Source: Alphaproteobacteria bacterium (GTDB lineage Bacteria; Pseudomonadota; Alphaproteobacteria; Micavibrionales; UBA2020). Taken from it: a DNA stretch of 64,000 nt. The stretch covers positions 1,365,769 to 1,429,768 of the forward strand of contig JAEUKT010000002.1 in assembly GCA_016794125.1 (NCBI GenBank), in the 5' to 3' direction. Both the position numbers and the translations under genes were made by a program. A model generated the notes under the pieces. That model was given only the letters and a program-made list of their open reading frames with translations. It was not told the DNA's origin and searched no databases. Positions 34,276 through 43,000 of this stretch are shown piece after piece (the first letter of the stretch is position 1; each line of letters begins with the position of its first letter).

Positions 34276-34786
34276 CCTTGTTATCGCTCTTTTCATGCTG
34301 CTCGTGGCGGTTCCGGCGTTTGCCGCCGCACCGTCCGAAATCGGGGGGTATATCAAGGCGGATAAGCCCTATGGCGAAGCGACGCTGCGCAAATTCATGT
34401 TCCATGTCTATGACGCCGCGCTGTGGACGGATGCCGCGTCATGGACGATGAAGAAAACCTTTGCCCTGACGCTGCGTTACGGCATGAATTTCGACGGCGA
34501 CGACCTTGCCAAGCGATCCATTTCCGAAATGGACGGGCAGGAAAAGCTGGAGGACGCGACCGCCGCCGATTGGCGCGCAAAACTGGCGGCGCTTTTCCCC
34601 GATGTGAAAAAAGGCGACCGGATCACGGCGGTTTACCTGCCCGCCAACGGCACGCGCATTTACCACAACGGCAAATATCGCGGCAGCATTACCAACCTGC
34701 TTTTTTCCGAACGGTTTATCGGCATCTGGATGTCGCCGCAAACATCGGAGCCTGCGGTGCGCAAGGCGCTGATCGGCGGAAAATGA
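34268..34786 (+). CDS. Exported chalcone-isomerase-like protein
   Basis: A 172-residue protein with signal peptide MRSLVIALFMLLVAVPAFAAA. The body (GEATLRKFMFHVYDAALWTDAASW, ALTLRYGMNFDGDDLAKRSISEM, ITAVYLPANGTRIYHNGKYRGSI) matches the chalcone-isomerase-like lipid-binding fold found in this operon type in other proteobacteria. It overlaps the CFA gene by 8 bases and the next gene by 4. Probably periplasmic; flavonoid chemistry is not implied. Confidence 0.85.
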   Translation: MRSLVIALFMLLVAVPAFAAAPSEIGGYIKADKPYGEATLRKFMFHVYDAALWTDAASWTMKKTFALTLRYGMNFDGDDLAKRSISEMDGQEKLEDATAADWRAKLAALFPDVKKGDRITAVYLPANGTRIYHNGKYRGSITNLLFSERFIGIWMSPQTSEPAVRKALIGGK

Positions 34787-35355
34787 AACGGCGCGCATTT
34801 ATACTTGTAACGGCAATCACTTTAACCCTTGCGATGGTGACAACAATGTTCTGCTGCAATTCCGGCCCGGCTTCCGACGCTGTCATGGCGAAATACGCGA
34901 AAAACACGCCGGTGATGGATCCGCGCAGTTATTTCAACGGCAAGGTCGATTCAACGGGCGTGTTCATTGACCGCGCGGGCACGGCCGATCCTTATTTCCA
35001 CATCAAGATGGAAGGAAAATGGCAGGGCAACGAAGGCGACGTGTTCGAAGAATTTAAATACAGCGACGGCCGCCACAACACCCGCAGCTGGCATATCAAA
35101 TTTACCGACGAAACGCATTTCATCGCAACCGCGCCCGATGTGGTGGGCGAGGGCAGGGGCGTTATTTCCGGCAACGCCATGCACATGTCGTATGTGCTGC
35201 GTGTACCGGTCAAGGGCGGCAAGACCTATGACGTGACGATGTCCGACTGGATGTGGCGCGTCGATGAACAAACTGTCATCAATAAAATCGACATGCGCAA
35301 ATTCGGCTTCAAGGTCGGCGAACTGATCTGTACGTTTAGCAAGCAAAGCACCTGA
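34783..35355 (+). CDS. DUF3833 family lipoprotein-like protein
   Basis: A 190-residue exported protein starting MKRRAFILVTAITLTLAMVTTMFCCNSG; the cysteine pair after the hydrophobic core could be a weak lipobox. Core motifs YFNGKVDSTGVFIDRAG, FHIKMEGKWQGNEGDVFEEF and WMWRVDEQTVINKIDMRKFG are typical of DUF3833. ATG 34783 overlaps the previous stop (ATGA). It closes the operon, followed by a strong terminator. Role unknown; probably works with the chalcone-isomerase-like protein on exported or membrane lipids. Confidence 0.88.
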   Translation: MKRRAFILVTAITLTLAMVTTMFCCNSGPASDAVMAKYAKNTPVMDPRSYFNGKVDSTGVFIDRAGTADPYFHIKMEGKWQGNEGDVFEEFKYSDGRHNTRSWHIKFTDETHFIATAPDVVGEGRGVISGNAMHMSYVLRVPVKGGKTYDVTMSDWMWRVDEQTVINKIDMRKFGFKVGELICTFSKQST

Positions 35356-35369
35356 CGGTGGAAATTAAA

Positions 35370-35405
35370 ATGCCGCCACCCGCAAAGGTGGCGGCATTGT
35401 TTTTT
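35370..35405 (+). terminator. Terminator of the lipid-modification operon
   Basis: ATGCCGCCACC, loop cgcaaa, GGTGGCGGCAT (11 perfect pairs) followed by TGTTTTTT. It also separates the operon from the converging alcohol dehydrogenase gene. Confidence 0.88.
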
Positions 35406-35411
35406 GTTTTG

Positions 35412-36479
35412 TTACGCCGCGTTTTTCAGCGTCGCCATGTCGATGACGAAGCGGTATTTCACGTCGCTTTTCAGTACGCGGTCCCAGGCCTTGTTGATGT
35501 CCTGAATAGATGTCATTTCGATTTCGGGCATCACGTTATGCTTGCCGCAGAAATCGAGCATTTCCTGCGTTTCCTTGATGCCGCCGATGGCGGAACCGGC
35601 AATTGCGATGCGCTTGATCAACAGCGGGAACACGGCGGGCGACGGGTGCGGCGTGGCGGCGGGCGGCGCGCCCACCAGCACCAGCGTGCCGTCGCGTTTC
35701 AGGCAGTTCAGGAACGGGTCGAGGTTGTGCGGCGCTGACACCGTGTTGACGATGAAATCCAGCTGGCCCGCATAGCGCGCCATGTCTTGTGCATCCTTGG
35801 AAATCACGACATCATCCGCGCCCAGTTTTTTGCCATCCGCCACCTTGCCGGGCGATGTGGTGAACAGCACGACTTTTGCGCCCATCGCATGTGCCAGTTT
35901 CACGCCCATATGGCCAAGCCCGCCAAGGCCGACGATGCCGACCGTTTTGCCGGGGCCCGCACCCCAATGGCGCAGGGGGGAATAGAGCGTGATGCCGGCG
36001 CAGAGCAGAGGGGCTGCACGCGCGGGATCAAGGTTGGCGGGGATTTTCAGCACGAAGTTTTCATCGACCACGATCGCGCTGGAATAACCGCCCTGCGTGG
36101 GGCGGCCGGTCTGTTTTTCGACGCCCATATAGGTGGCGCCGGTCATGCCCGCTTCGCAGTAGTTTTCGAGGTCTTCCTTGCACGATTTGCAGGTGCGGCA
36201 GGAATCGATCAGGCAGCCCACGCCGACCAGGTCGCCGACCTTGTGCTTGGTCACGTTTTTGCCCGTGCTGACGACGCGGCCGACGATTTCGTGGCCGACG
36301 ACCTGCGGATATGCCATTTCAAACCATTCGCCGCGCGCGCAATGGATGTCGGAATGGCAGACACCGCAATACAGGATGTCGATCTGCACGTCATCCGCGC
36401 CCACATCGCGGCGTTCGAAATCCCAAGGACGGAGCGGCGAGGTGGTGTCGTAGGCGGCGTAGGAGCTTGCTTTGATCAT
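35412..36479 (-). CDS. Zinc NAD(P)-dependent alcohol dehydrogenase (YahK/cinnamyl-alcohol type)
   Basis: A 355-residue medium-chain dehydrogenase that interconverts alcohols and aldehydes. The catalytic zinc site is CGVCHSDIH with GHEIVGRV; the structural zinc site is CRTCKSCKEDLENYC; the Rossmann motif is VGLGGLGHMG. Length and the motif order put it in the YahK/AdhA broad-range reductase group. It stands alone, diverging from the M14 hydrolase across a 169-base gap. Confidence 0.93.
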   Translation of the reverse strand: MIKASSYAAYDTTSPLRPWDFERRDVGADDVQIDILYCGVCHSDIHCARGEWFEMAYPQVVGHEIVGRVVSTGKNVTKHKVGDLVGVGCLIDSCRTCKSCKEDLENYCEAGMTGATYMGVEKQTGRPTQGGYSSAIVVDENFVLKIPANLDPARAAPLLCAGITLYSPLRHWGAGPGKTVGIVGLGGLGHMGVKLAHAMGAKVVLFTTSPGKVADGKKLGADDVVISKDAQDMARYAGQLDFIVNTVSAPHNLDPFLNCLKRDGTLVLVGAPPAATPHPSPAVFPLLIKRIAIAGSAIGGIKETQEMLDFCGKHNVMPEIEMTSIQDINKAWDRVLKSDVKYRFVIDMATLKNAA

Positions 36480-36648
36480 GTTCTGGTTGCCTTTCTGGGG
36501 TTGAAATCGGTACGGGCGGCCGGGCTGCTTTTATCTGCCCCGATTTTGCCGCAGATGTCAACGAACGACTGGTTCGGCAGTTGACTTTGCGGGGCGAAAG
36601 TCATTTTATGGTGACAGGGCCTGAAACTGTCCGCGCGCGAGGGAAGCC

Positions 36649-37581
36649 ATGCACAGCACCAAAAACCGCATCACCGTCGGCAATACCATCGCCGGAAACC
36701 CGATCGATATCGTGACCTACACGCTGGCCGCGAAAACGGCGGGCAAGCGGGTGCATATCCAGAGCGGCATGCATGGCGGGGAGATTACCTATTGGGTGCA
36801 GCACCGGCTGTATAATTTCCTGAAGGAAAACCTGAGCGCGGGCGAGGTGGTGTTCGTGCCCTGCGCCAATCCGGCGGCATGGGAACAGCGGTCGTATTTC
36901 TACACCTTCGGCAAATTCGATTTGTATGACGGCAAAGACCCCAACACGCATTTCCCCGGCAAGCCGGACGGGTCGCTGCACCAGCGGATCGTGCATGCGC
37001 TGCAAAGCCTCGCGAAAAACAGCGACCTTGGCCTTGACCTGCATACCGCACGCAAGAGCCTGCCCTATGTGATCTTCACGAAGGAATCTTATGCGCCGCT
37101 GGTGCGCGAGGTCGGGCTGAAATACAACTTCCTTGATGACGGCGATCCGTCGGGATCGTTTGATGCGGGGCTTGACCCGCTGAATATCGACAACCTCTGC
37201 ATCGAATGCGGCAGCCATGATGAACATGACGCGGCGAAAATCGAACAAGTGTTTCAGGGCATCCTCCGCCTGCTGGCGCGCCTGGGCATGATTGACAAAA
37301 GCTTGACGGTGCATCCCGCAAACGACAGCTATTGGTTCAGGAAAGACAAAAAGATTTTGACGCGCGATGCGGGTTTCGTGCGCTATGACGTGGAACTGGG
37401 CAAGCCGTTCAAAAAGGGCGACACGCTGTTCACCCTGCACCCGTCATCCGAGCTGGGCGCGGAACAGCCGGAACGCGCGCCCGAAGACGGCGTGATGTAC
37501 AAACACGCACCGACGCATATTTACCGTACTGGCGACGAGACGTTGCATTATATTCCGATGGATGCTCTGGTGAAAATATAG
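36649..37581 (+). CDS. Succinylglutamate desuccinylase/aspartoacylase-like zinc hydrolase (M14)
   Basis: A 310-residue metallohydrolase. Zinc ligands are His42 and Glu45 (SGMHGGE) and His132 (GLDLHTA), with catalytic Glu186 (CIECGSH). These are the AstE/AspA features; the substrate is probably an N-acyl amino acid or a short amide. The C-terminal part (FVRYDVELGKPFKKGDTLFTL) is the beta domain usual in this family. No ast or related catabolic genes are nearby, so the substrate is open. A palindromic repeat follows. Confidence 0.87.
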   Translation: MHSTKNRITVGNTIAGNPIDIVTYTLAAKTAGKRVHIQSGMHGGEITYWVQHRLYNFLKENLSAGEVVFVPCANPAAWEQRSYFYTFGKFDLYDGKDPNTHFPGKPDGSLHQRIVHALQSLAKNSDLGLDLHTARKSLPYVIFTKESYAPLVREVGLKYNFLDDGDPSGSFDAGLDPLNIDNLCIECGSHDEHDAAKIEQVFQGILRLLARLGMIDKSLTVHPANDSYWFRKDKKILTRDAGFVRYDVELGKPFKKGDTLFTLHPSSELGAEQPERAPEDGVMYKHAPTHIYRTGDETLHYIPMDALVKI

Positions 37582-37585
37582 AAAT

Positions 37586-37708
37586 GCGTCACCCCCGCCT
37601 TGTGCGGGGGTCTGGTAGGCCGTCTGGCCGTCTCATGACTCAACATATGTTAGATTCACGAGACGCGCGGACGCGCTTCCGGATGCCCGCACAAGGCGGG
37701 CATGACGC
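37586..37708. repeat. Palindromic repeat element with two nested hairpins
   Basis: A 123-base element whose 30-base ends (37586-37615 and 37679-37708) are inverted copies matching at 25 positions. Each end is also a hairpin by itself: ACCCCCGC-cttgt-GCGGGGGT on the left and ATGCCCGC-acaag-GCGGGCAT on the right. The inner part adds CGTCTC/GAGACG. It fills the gap between two convergent genes, the usual place for REP-like or small non-autonomous elements. No second copy is in the window. Confidence 0.8.
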
Positions 37709-37734
37709 TGTTTAAAATTATCAGGTAAATTCTC

Positions 37735-39549
37735 TTAACGCCTCGCCACCGGCGCTTTTTTTGGCAGGTTGTCGTTGCCGGTGCCGGGTTTGACGGCGCG
37801 GGCGCGGTATTGGGGGTTTTTCTCGATGTAGCCCTCGCCGAACGCGTCTTTATACAGCTGCTCCAGCATCGTGCGGTAAACGGGGTTCAGTGTGCTGATG
37901 CCGTTTTCGATGATGAAGGGGGAATTCGCGCCGCTGGCGATGCCGGTCACGCGGAACAGTTCCGCGCCGGACGGCGGCAGGTCGCCTTTTTTCAGGCTGC
38001 CGCTGCTGATTTTCACGGTGATGCTGTCGGCGGAAAGATCAACGGGCGAAATTTTCGCGTCTTCGCCCGCGAATTTCCATTCGAATGCGCCGCCCACTTT
38101 GCGGGTGACGGTGTAAACGCCGGCGGGCAGGTCGATCTGCACGGGGGTTTTGCCGTCATAGGCCGCGTCATGGGTCGCAAAAGCCTTGATGTAGAATGAG
38201 CCGGGGCCGGTCGCGTATTTCGCATGGATTTCGGCCGCGTTGTCGCGGATGGCGGACAGCAGGCTGAGGTTTTCCGCCTTTGTGAAATCGGCGTAATGCG
38301 CGAACCACGCCATGCGCGAGAGGCCCGGCACGTTGTTGTTTTCGGCATCGACGCTCATCTGGTCGGTCGGGCCCTGCTGGCGGTCGTTGATTTCGTTGAT
38401 CCAGATTTTGCCGCTGCGGTCGATGATGAGATCCGCGCCAGCCAGCCCCACCTTGCCGGACAGGCCCATTTTGCGGCCCAGCTTGTCGCCGATTTCGGTG
38501 ATCTGGCGCGCAATGTTTTCTTCGTACACATGGCCGATATTGTTGCCAACGCTGTCGCCGGGCTCATTGGCCAGCAGGCGGTCGCCCACAACCTTCAGCG
38601 TCGCGCGACCGGTGACGGAGAACACGTTGCCGGCGTTAATGCCGGCTTCCGCCGCATGCGCCTCGATCAGGGCGAGGTTTTGCGGGTCGGCGCGGTCGAT
38701 GCCGTCGGGCAGGTTGGTCTTGGTCACGCCGCGGCCTTCCTTGGCGGGCAGGGTGTTGCCGACGAAGAAGGACAGGTTTGCCTCGTTCCCCTCGACAAAG
38801 CGCACGACCTTGAACGGGATTTTGGATTTCGAGATATGTTTCACGAATTCATCGGCGGTCGCGATGAAGCGTGTCGGTTCGTAATTTTCGATGGTCGCCT
38901 GCACGACAACCTTGCCCGCTTCGTTCTTCATGCGGTGGTAAACCGCGCGGAGTTCCTTTTCCGGCAGTTTCGACGACACGACTTCCGTCGGGATGACGTA
39001 AGCTTCCAGCCCCGCTTCCTTCAGGATGTGCATCAGGTTGCCCTTGTTTTCAAAAAACAGGCGCGTGTTTTGTTCGTTGCTGGCGACGACATGGGTGTTC
39101 AGCTTGCGGTCGGCGATGTGCTTTTCCCAGCTGTCGGGCGGCGTGATGAAGGCGAAGATCGCGATGTCTTTGTCTTTCAGCAGCGCTTCGGGGATCGTAT
39201 CGACGATCTGTTCCGACATGCCCTTGGGGAACATGTTGATATAGGCGGTGGTGTCGAAATCCAGCCCGTGCTGCGGCACGTTCTTGAACGACGGCTTGCC
39301 TTCCATGCCGCCCACGATCACGGCCTTGCCGCCGACACCGTTGAAGTCGGACAGCAGGCGGCCCTGCGACGGGGAATAGGTGGGCATGACCATCGTCACG
39401 TCGTCGGCGCTCAGTTCCTTGGCCGTCAGCGTGAACGAGACATCAAGCCGCGTTTTCAGGCTGGTGTCGTCTTTTTTGACCGAAAACGAGGTGCCGGGGG
39501 CAGCGCCGGTATGTGCGGAAGTCAGGTTGAATTTGGGCTTGGCGGTCAT
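37735..39549 (-). CDS. Large ATP-grasp protein of unknown substrate
   Basis: A 604-residue cytoplasmic protein. ATG 39549 has GAGGAGG 5 bases upstream. The middle holds an ATP-grasp fold: the nucleotide lysine region VVVQATIENYEPTRFIATA, IPFKVVRFVEGNEANLSFFV, and the metal-binding end GLAGADLIIDRSGKIWINEINDRQQG, where Glu and Asn of NEIND would bind magnesium. ATP-grasp enzymes join a carboxylate to an amine or thiol through an acyl-phosphate. About 190 residues before it form a pre-ATP-grasp-like domain, and a C-terminal 170-residue beta-rich domain (PVQIDLPAGVYTVTRKVG) resembles no partner I know. A peptide or amide ligase of natural-product type is possible. There is no biosynthetic partner next to it. 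Confidence 0.7.
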   Translation of the reverse strand: MTAKPKFNLTSAHTGAAPGTSFSVKKDDTSLKTRLDVSFTLTAKELSADDVTMVMPTYSPSQGRLLSDFNGVGGKAVIVGGMEGKPSFKNVPQHGLDFDTTAYINMFPKGMSEQIVDTIPEALLKDKDIAIFAFITPPDSWEKHIADRKLNTHVVASNEQNTRLFFENKGNLMHILKEAGLEAYVIPTEVVSSKLPEKELRAVYHRMKNEAGKVVVQATIENYEPTRFIATADEFVKHISKSKIPFKVVRFVEGNEANLSFFVGNTLPAKEGRGVTKTNLPDGIDRADPQNLALIEAHAAEAGINAGNVFSVTGRATLKVVGDRLLANEPGDSVGNNIGHVYEENIARQITEIGDKLGRKMGLSGKVGLAGADLIIDRSGKIWINEINDRQQGPTDQMSVDAENNNVPGLSRMAWFAHYADFTKAENLSLLSAIRDNAAEIHAKYATGPGSFYIKAFATHDAAYDGKTPVQIDLPAGVYTVTRKVGGAFEWKFAGEDAKISPVDLSADSITVKISSGSLKKGDLPPSGAELFRVTGIASGANSPFIIENGISTLNPVYRTMLEQLYKDAFGEGYIEKNPQYRARAVKPGTGNDNLPKKAPVARR

Positions 39550-39944
39550 GGCTGCCTCCTCGGGTCGCAAAACGGGTTCAAACAAAAGCAAAGCTCTTCG
39601 CAGTAAACCCGTCAGCAAGCGGCCACCGGGCGTTTAGCACAAAAAGATCCGCCGTTACTTAACCTGCCTTGTCAGGTTTTATCCTGAGAGGGGCGCCCCC
39701 ATTTGTCGGGGGCCGCGGGCCATTGGTACGTACGATTGTTTACGTTTAAGCGATTCGCCCATGTAAATGCAAGGAAAAATCTTTCCCATATCCATTTTTA
39801 TCCGCGCGTTCCGCTGCACGGGATTTGCACAAAAACTGCGCGATAAATCCGCAACTCCGCCATCACCGCTGCACATCTGCCTGCCATGATGGTGGAAGCT
39901 GCGGCGCATTCCGCGTAGCGGCAAACGGGCAGGAGGATAACGGC
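39550..39944. other. Long intergenic stretch with weak hairpins only
   Basis: About 400 bases between the divergent ATP-grasp and alpha-2-macroglobulin genes. I see the small hairpin AACCTG-ccttgt-CAGGTT (39661-39678), GCGCCCCC/GGGGGCC (39693-39716) and the palindrome GTACGTAC near 39727. No convincing -35/-10 pair, riboswitch or protein gene was found. An 81-codon frame on the minus strand lacks a ribosome site and sensible composition. Confidence 0.5.
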
Positions 39945-39995
39945 ATGAATATTAAAACTATTTTTTCCAAGCCACATTCACGAATCCCGCCATGA
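39945..39995 (+). CDS. Possible 16-residue leader peptide upstream of alpha-2-macroglobulin
   Basis: AGGAGG at 39931-39936 lies 8 bases before ATG 39945, which opens MNIKTIFSKPHSRIPP and stops at 39993-39995. The stop overlaps an ATG (39992, ATGA) in the alpha-2-macroglobulin frame. It is the best ribosome site in the region, so translation may begin here and re-start on the big gene. It could also be chance. Confidence 0.4.
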   Translation: MNIKTIFSKPHSRIPP

Positions 39996-40051
39996 CCTGT
40001 ATAGTCCGCCAAATTCACTTATCCCTTTGCCTCGCCGCCGGAGCCGCTGCC

Positions 40052-43000
40052 ATGAAATCCACCTTCCAGAAATTCTTCGCCGCCACATTGATGGCGGCTT
40101 TTTTTGCGCTTGCCGCGCCCGCGCTTGGCGATACGCCGCTGCCCGTGACCGCGAACAAGGTGGAAGGACCGGTGACGGGGCAGCTGCAGGACGCGATCAC
40201 CCTGAACATCGCCTATGACGGCGGCATTGTGACGAATACCGACAGCGTGGCGGTGCGTTTCTGCATCCCCTCGGTGCGGCTGCCCCGCACCTGCGATACC
40301 CCCGACCGCAAGCTGCATATGGGCGGCAAGCGCCAGCTGACCGGCATCGGCATCATGCCCCCCGTCGCCGGTGAATGGCGCTGGGACGGCGATTACAGCC
40401 TGCGCTTTACACCCGAAAAGGCCTGGCCGGCGGGCGAAAGCTTCCGCGTCGCCATCGACCCTGCCGTTTTCCCCAAAAACGTGGCGCTGAAGGACACGCA
40501 TTTCGTCATTCAGGCGGCGGCGCTGCGTGCGGATGTGGGATCTATCGAGTTTTTCCAGGATTTCAACAATCCCGACCTGCGCGGCGTTTCAACCGCGATC
40601 CACTTCAACACCCCCGTTGCGGCAGAATCCGTCAAAACCCACCTGTCTTATAGAATGGAGGAACTGGGCGAGGCCGCTAAGCCCGAAGACCGCAAGATTA
40701 TTTCAACGATCCCGAACCTGCCGTTCGAGGTGAAACTGTCCGAAGACGGGTTGACCGCCAATGTCACATCCCCCATCACCACTATGCCCGACAAGGAGCG
40801 TTTTGTGGTGGTCGATATCGCCGAAGGCATCACGGCGGCATCGGGCGGCAGGCCGCTGGGCGCGCCCGATCTGTCGAAAAGCAATCCGGAACGCCGCACG
40901 GGCCGCGTGCGCATCCCCAGCATTTACGACTATGCGGAACTCGAGGGCGTGCAGGCGACCATCGTGCAGGACGACCATTACGTGCCGTCGCAGACGCTGG
41001 TGATCGAAAGCAACGTGCCCAAGACGGGCGACGAGCTGGCCGCGAACCTGCATATCTACCAACTGCCCAAGGACAAGCCGCCCGCCGTGAAGGACGGGAC
41101 GCCCGAGCGCGATTACAGCTGGTCGAGCGCATCCGAAGTGACCGACGAGATTTTGAAGGCTTCGGAAGACGTTAAATTTACGCTGGATACCCGCGACGCG
41201 GCGCTGGTGCATGGCGTGAAATTCGATGCGGTGCCCGGCCGCTGGCTGCTGGTGCGCGTTTCCAAGGGCATGAAATTCAAAGGCGGTTACGTGCTGGGCG
41301 CGAACCATGACGATACGGTGGTTGCCCCCGAATACACGAAAGAAGTCAAAATCCTGAGCGACGGCGCGCTGATGAGCCTGAGCGGGGAGCGCAAGATGTC
41401 GCTCTATTCGCTGGGCGCGTCGAAAATCCGGTTCGAAGTGGGGCGCGTGCTGAACGACGATATCGCGCATCTGGTCAGCCAGACGGGCGGCAGCTTCCAG
41501 AGCCCGTACTTCAGGAATTATAATTTCGGACAGGAAAACATCAGCGAAAAATTCACCAAGGAGCTGGATCTGTCGGGCGCCGACCTGCGCAAGCCGCAAT
41601 TCAACGCCTTCAGCCTTGCGCCGTATTTGAAAATGCCGTCCGGTGAAAAGGGCGCGCAGCCGCCCAAAGGCAAGGGCTTGTTCTTCGTCACCATCAAGGC
41701 GCTGGCGAAGGATGCGGAGGGCAGGGAGCAGGAAGTGTCGAGCGACAAGCGCTTCATTCTCGTCTCCGACCTCGGCATCGTCGTGAAAACGGCGGCGGAT
41801 GGAAGCCAAGATGTATTTATCCAGTCGATTGCAAAAGGTATTGCGGTTGGTGACGCTCGCGTGGAAGTGATCGGTACCAACGGCGTTGCGGTCGCAACCG
41901 TGCGCACCGATGCGCAGGGCCATGCCGTGATCCCGCCATTGAAAGGCCTGATCGACGAAAAACGCCCCGTCGCATATATTGTGCGTCAGGGCGACGACAT
42001 GGCGTTCATGCCCTATGACAGCAGCGACCGTTCGCTGGATTATTCCAAATTCGACACCGACGGCATGAGCGCGTCGGATGCCGGCTTGCGCGCCTACCTG
42101 TTTTCCGACCGCGGCGTGTACCGCCCCGGCGAACAGGTGCATATCGGCATGGTCGTGAAGCAGGGTGACTGGGCAAAGGATTTGACCGGCGTGCCGCTGC
42201 AGCTGGAAATCACCAACCCGCGCGGGCAGGTGATCGACAACCCCGTCGTGAAACTGCAGGCATCGGGCGCGGCGGAATACAGCTTCAGCACGCGCGACAC
42301 ATCGCCGACCGGCAGCTATGCCGCGCGGCTTTACATCACCAATGGCGGCAGGACGGTTGACCAGTTGGGCAGCGTGAATGTGCGGGTGGAGGAATTTATC
42401 CCCGATACGCTGAAAATATCCACCGTCTTCAACAAACCCGCGCCCAAGGGATGGATGACGCCCGACGGGCTGAACGCCGAAGTGACGCTGGCGCATCTGT
42501 ATGGCGCGCCTGCCGTCGATCACCGCATCAAGGCGACGTTGCGCGTCGATCCCGCCGGTTTCAGCTTCAAGGAATATCCCGATTACGCGTTTTTCGATGC
42601 GGCGCGCACGGATGCCAGCTTCGACCAGTCGATCGGCGAAGCGCAGACGGATGCGGACGGACGCGCGGTGTTCGAGCTGCCGCTGGCGCAGTTCGGTAAA
42701 TCGACCTATAGGCTTGCCTTTGGTGCCGAAGGTTTCGCGCAGGATTCCGGCCGCAGCGTTTTTGCAAGCGGCAACGTGCTGGTATCCGCGCTGAAATACG
42801 TCGTGGGCGTGAAAACCGACGGCAATATCGGCTATATCAACAAGGGCGAACAGCGCGGCATCCGCCTGATCGCGGTCGATCCGCAGCTTGCGCCTGTTGC
42901 CGTGGCAGGACTGACGGCATCGGTGACGCAGGTCACCTATGTCTCGACGCTCATCAAAAACGAAAGCGGTGCGTATGAATACCGCTCCGTCGCAAAGGAA

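Noticed and set aside
39679-39924. 81-codon minus-strand frame in the long gap
   Set aside because: No ribosome site, odd composition and internal overlap with hairpins; treated as non-coding.
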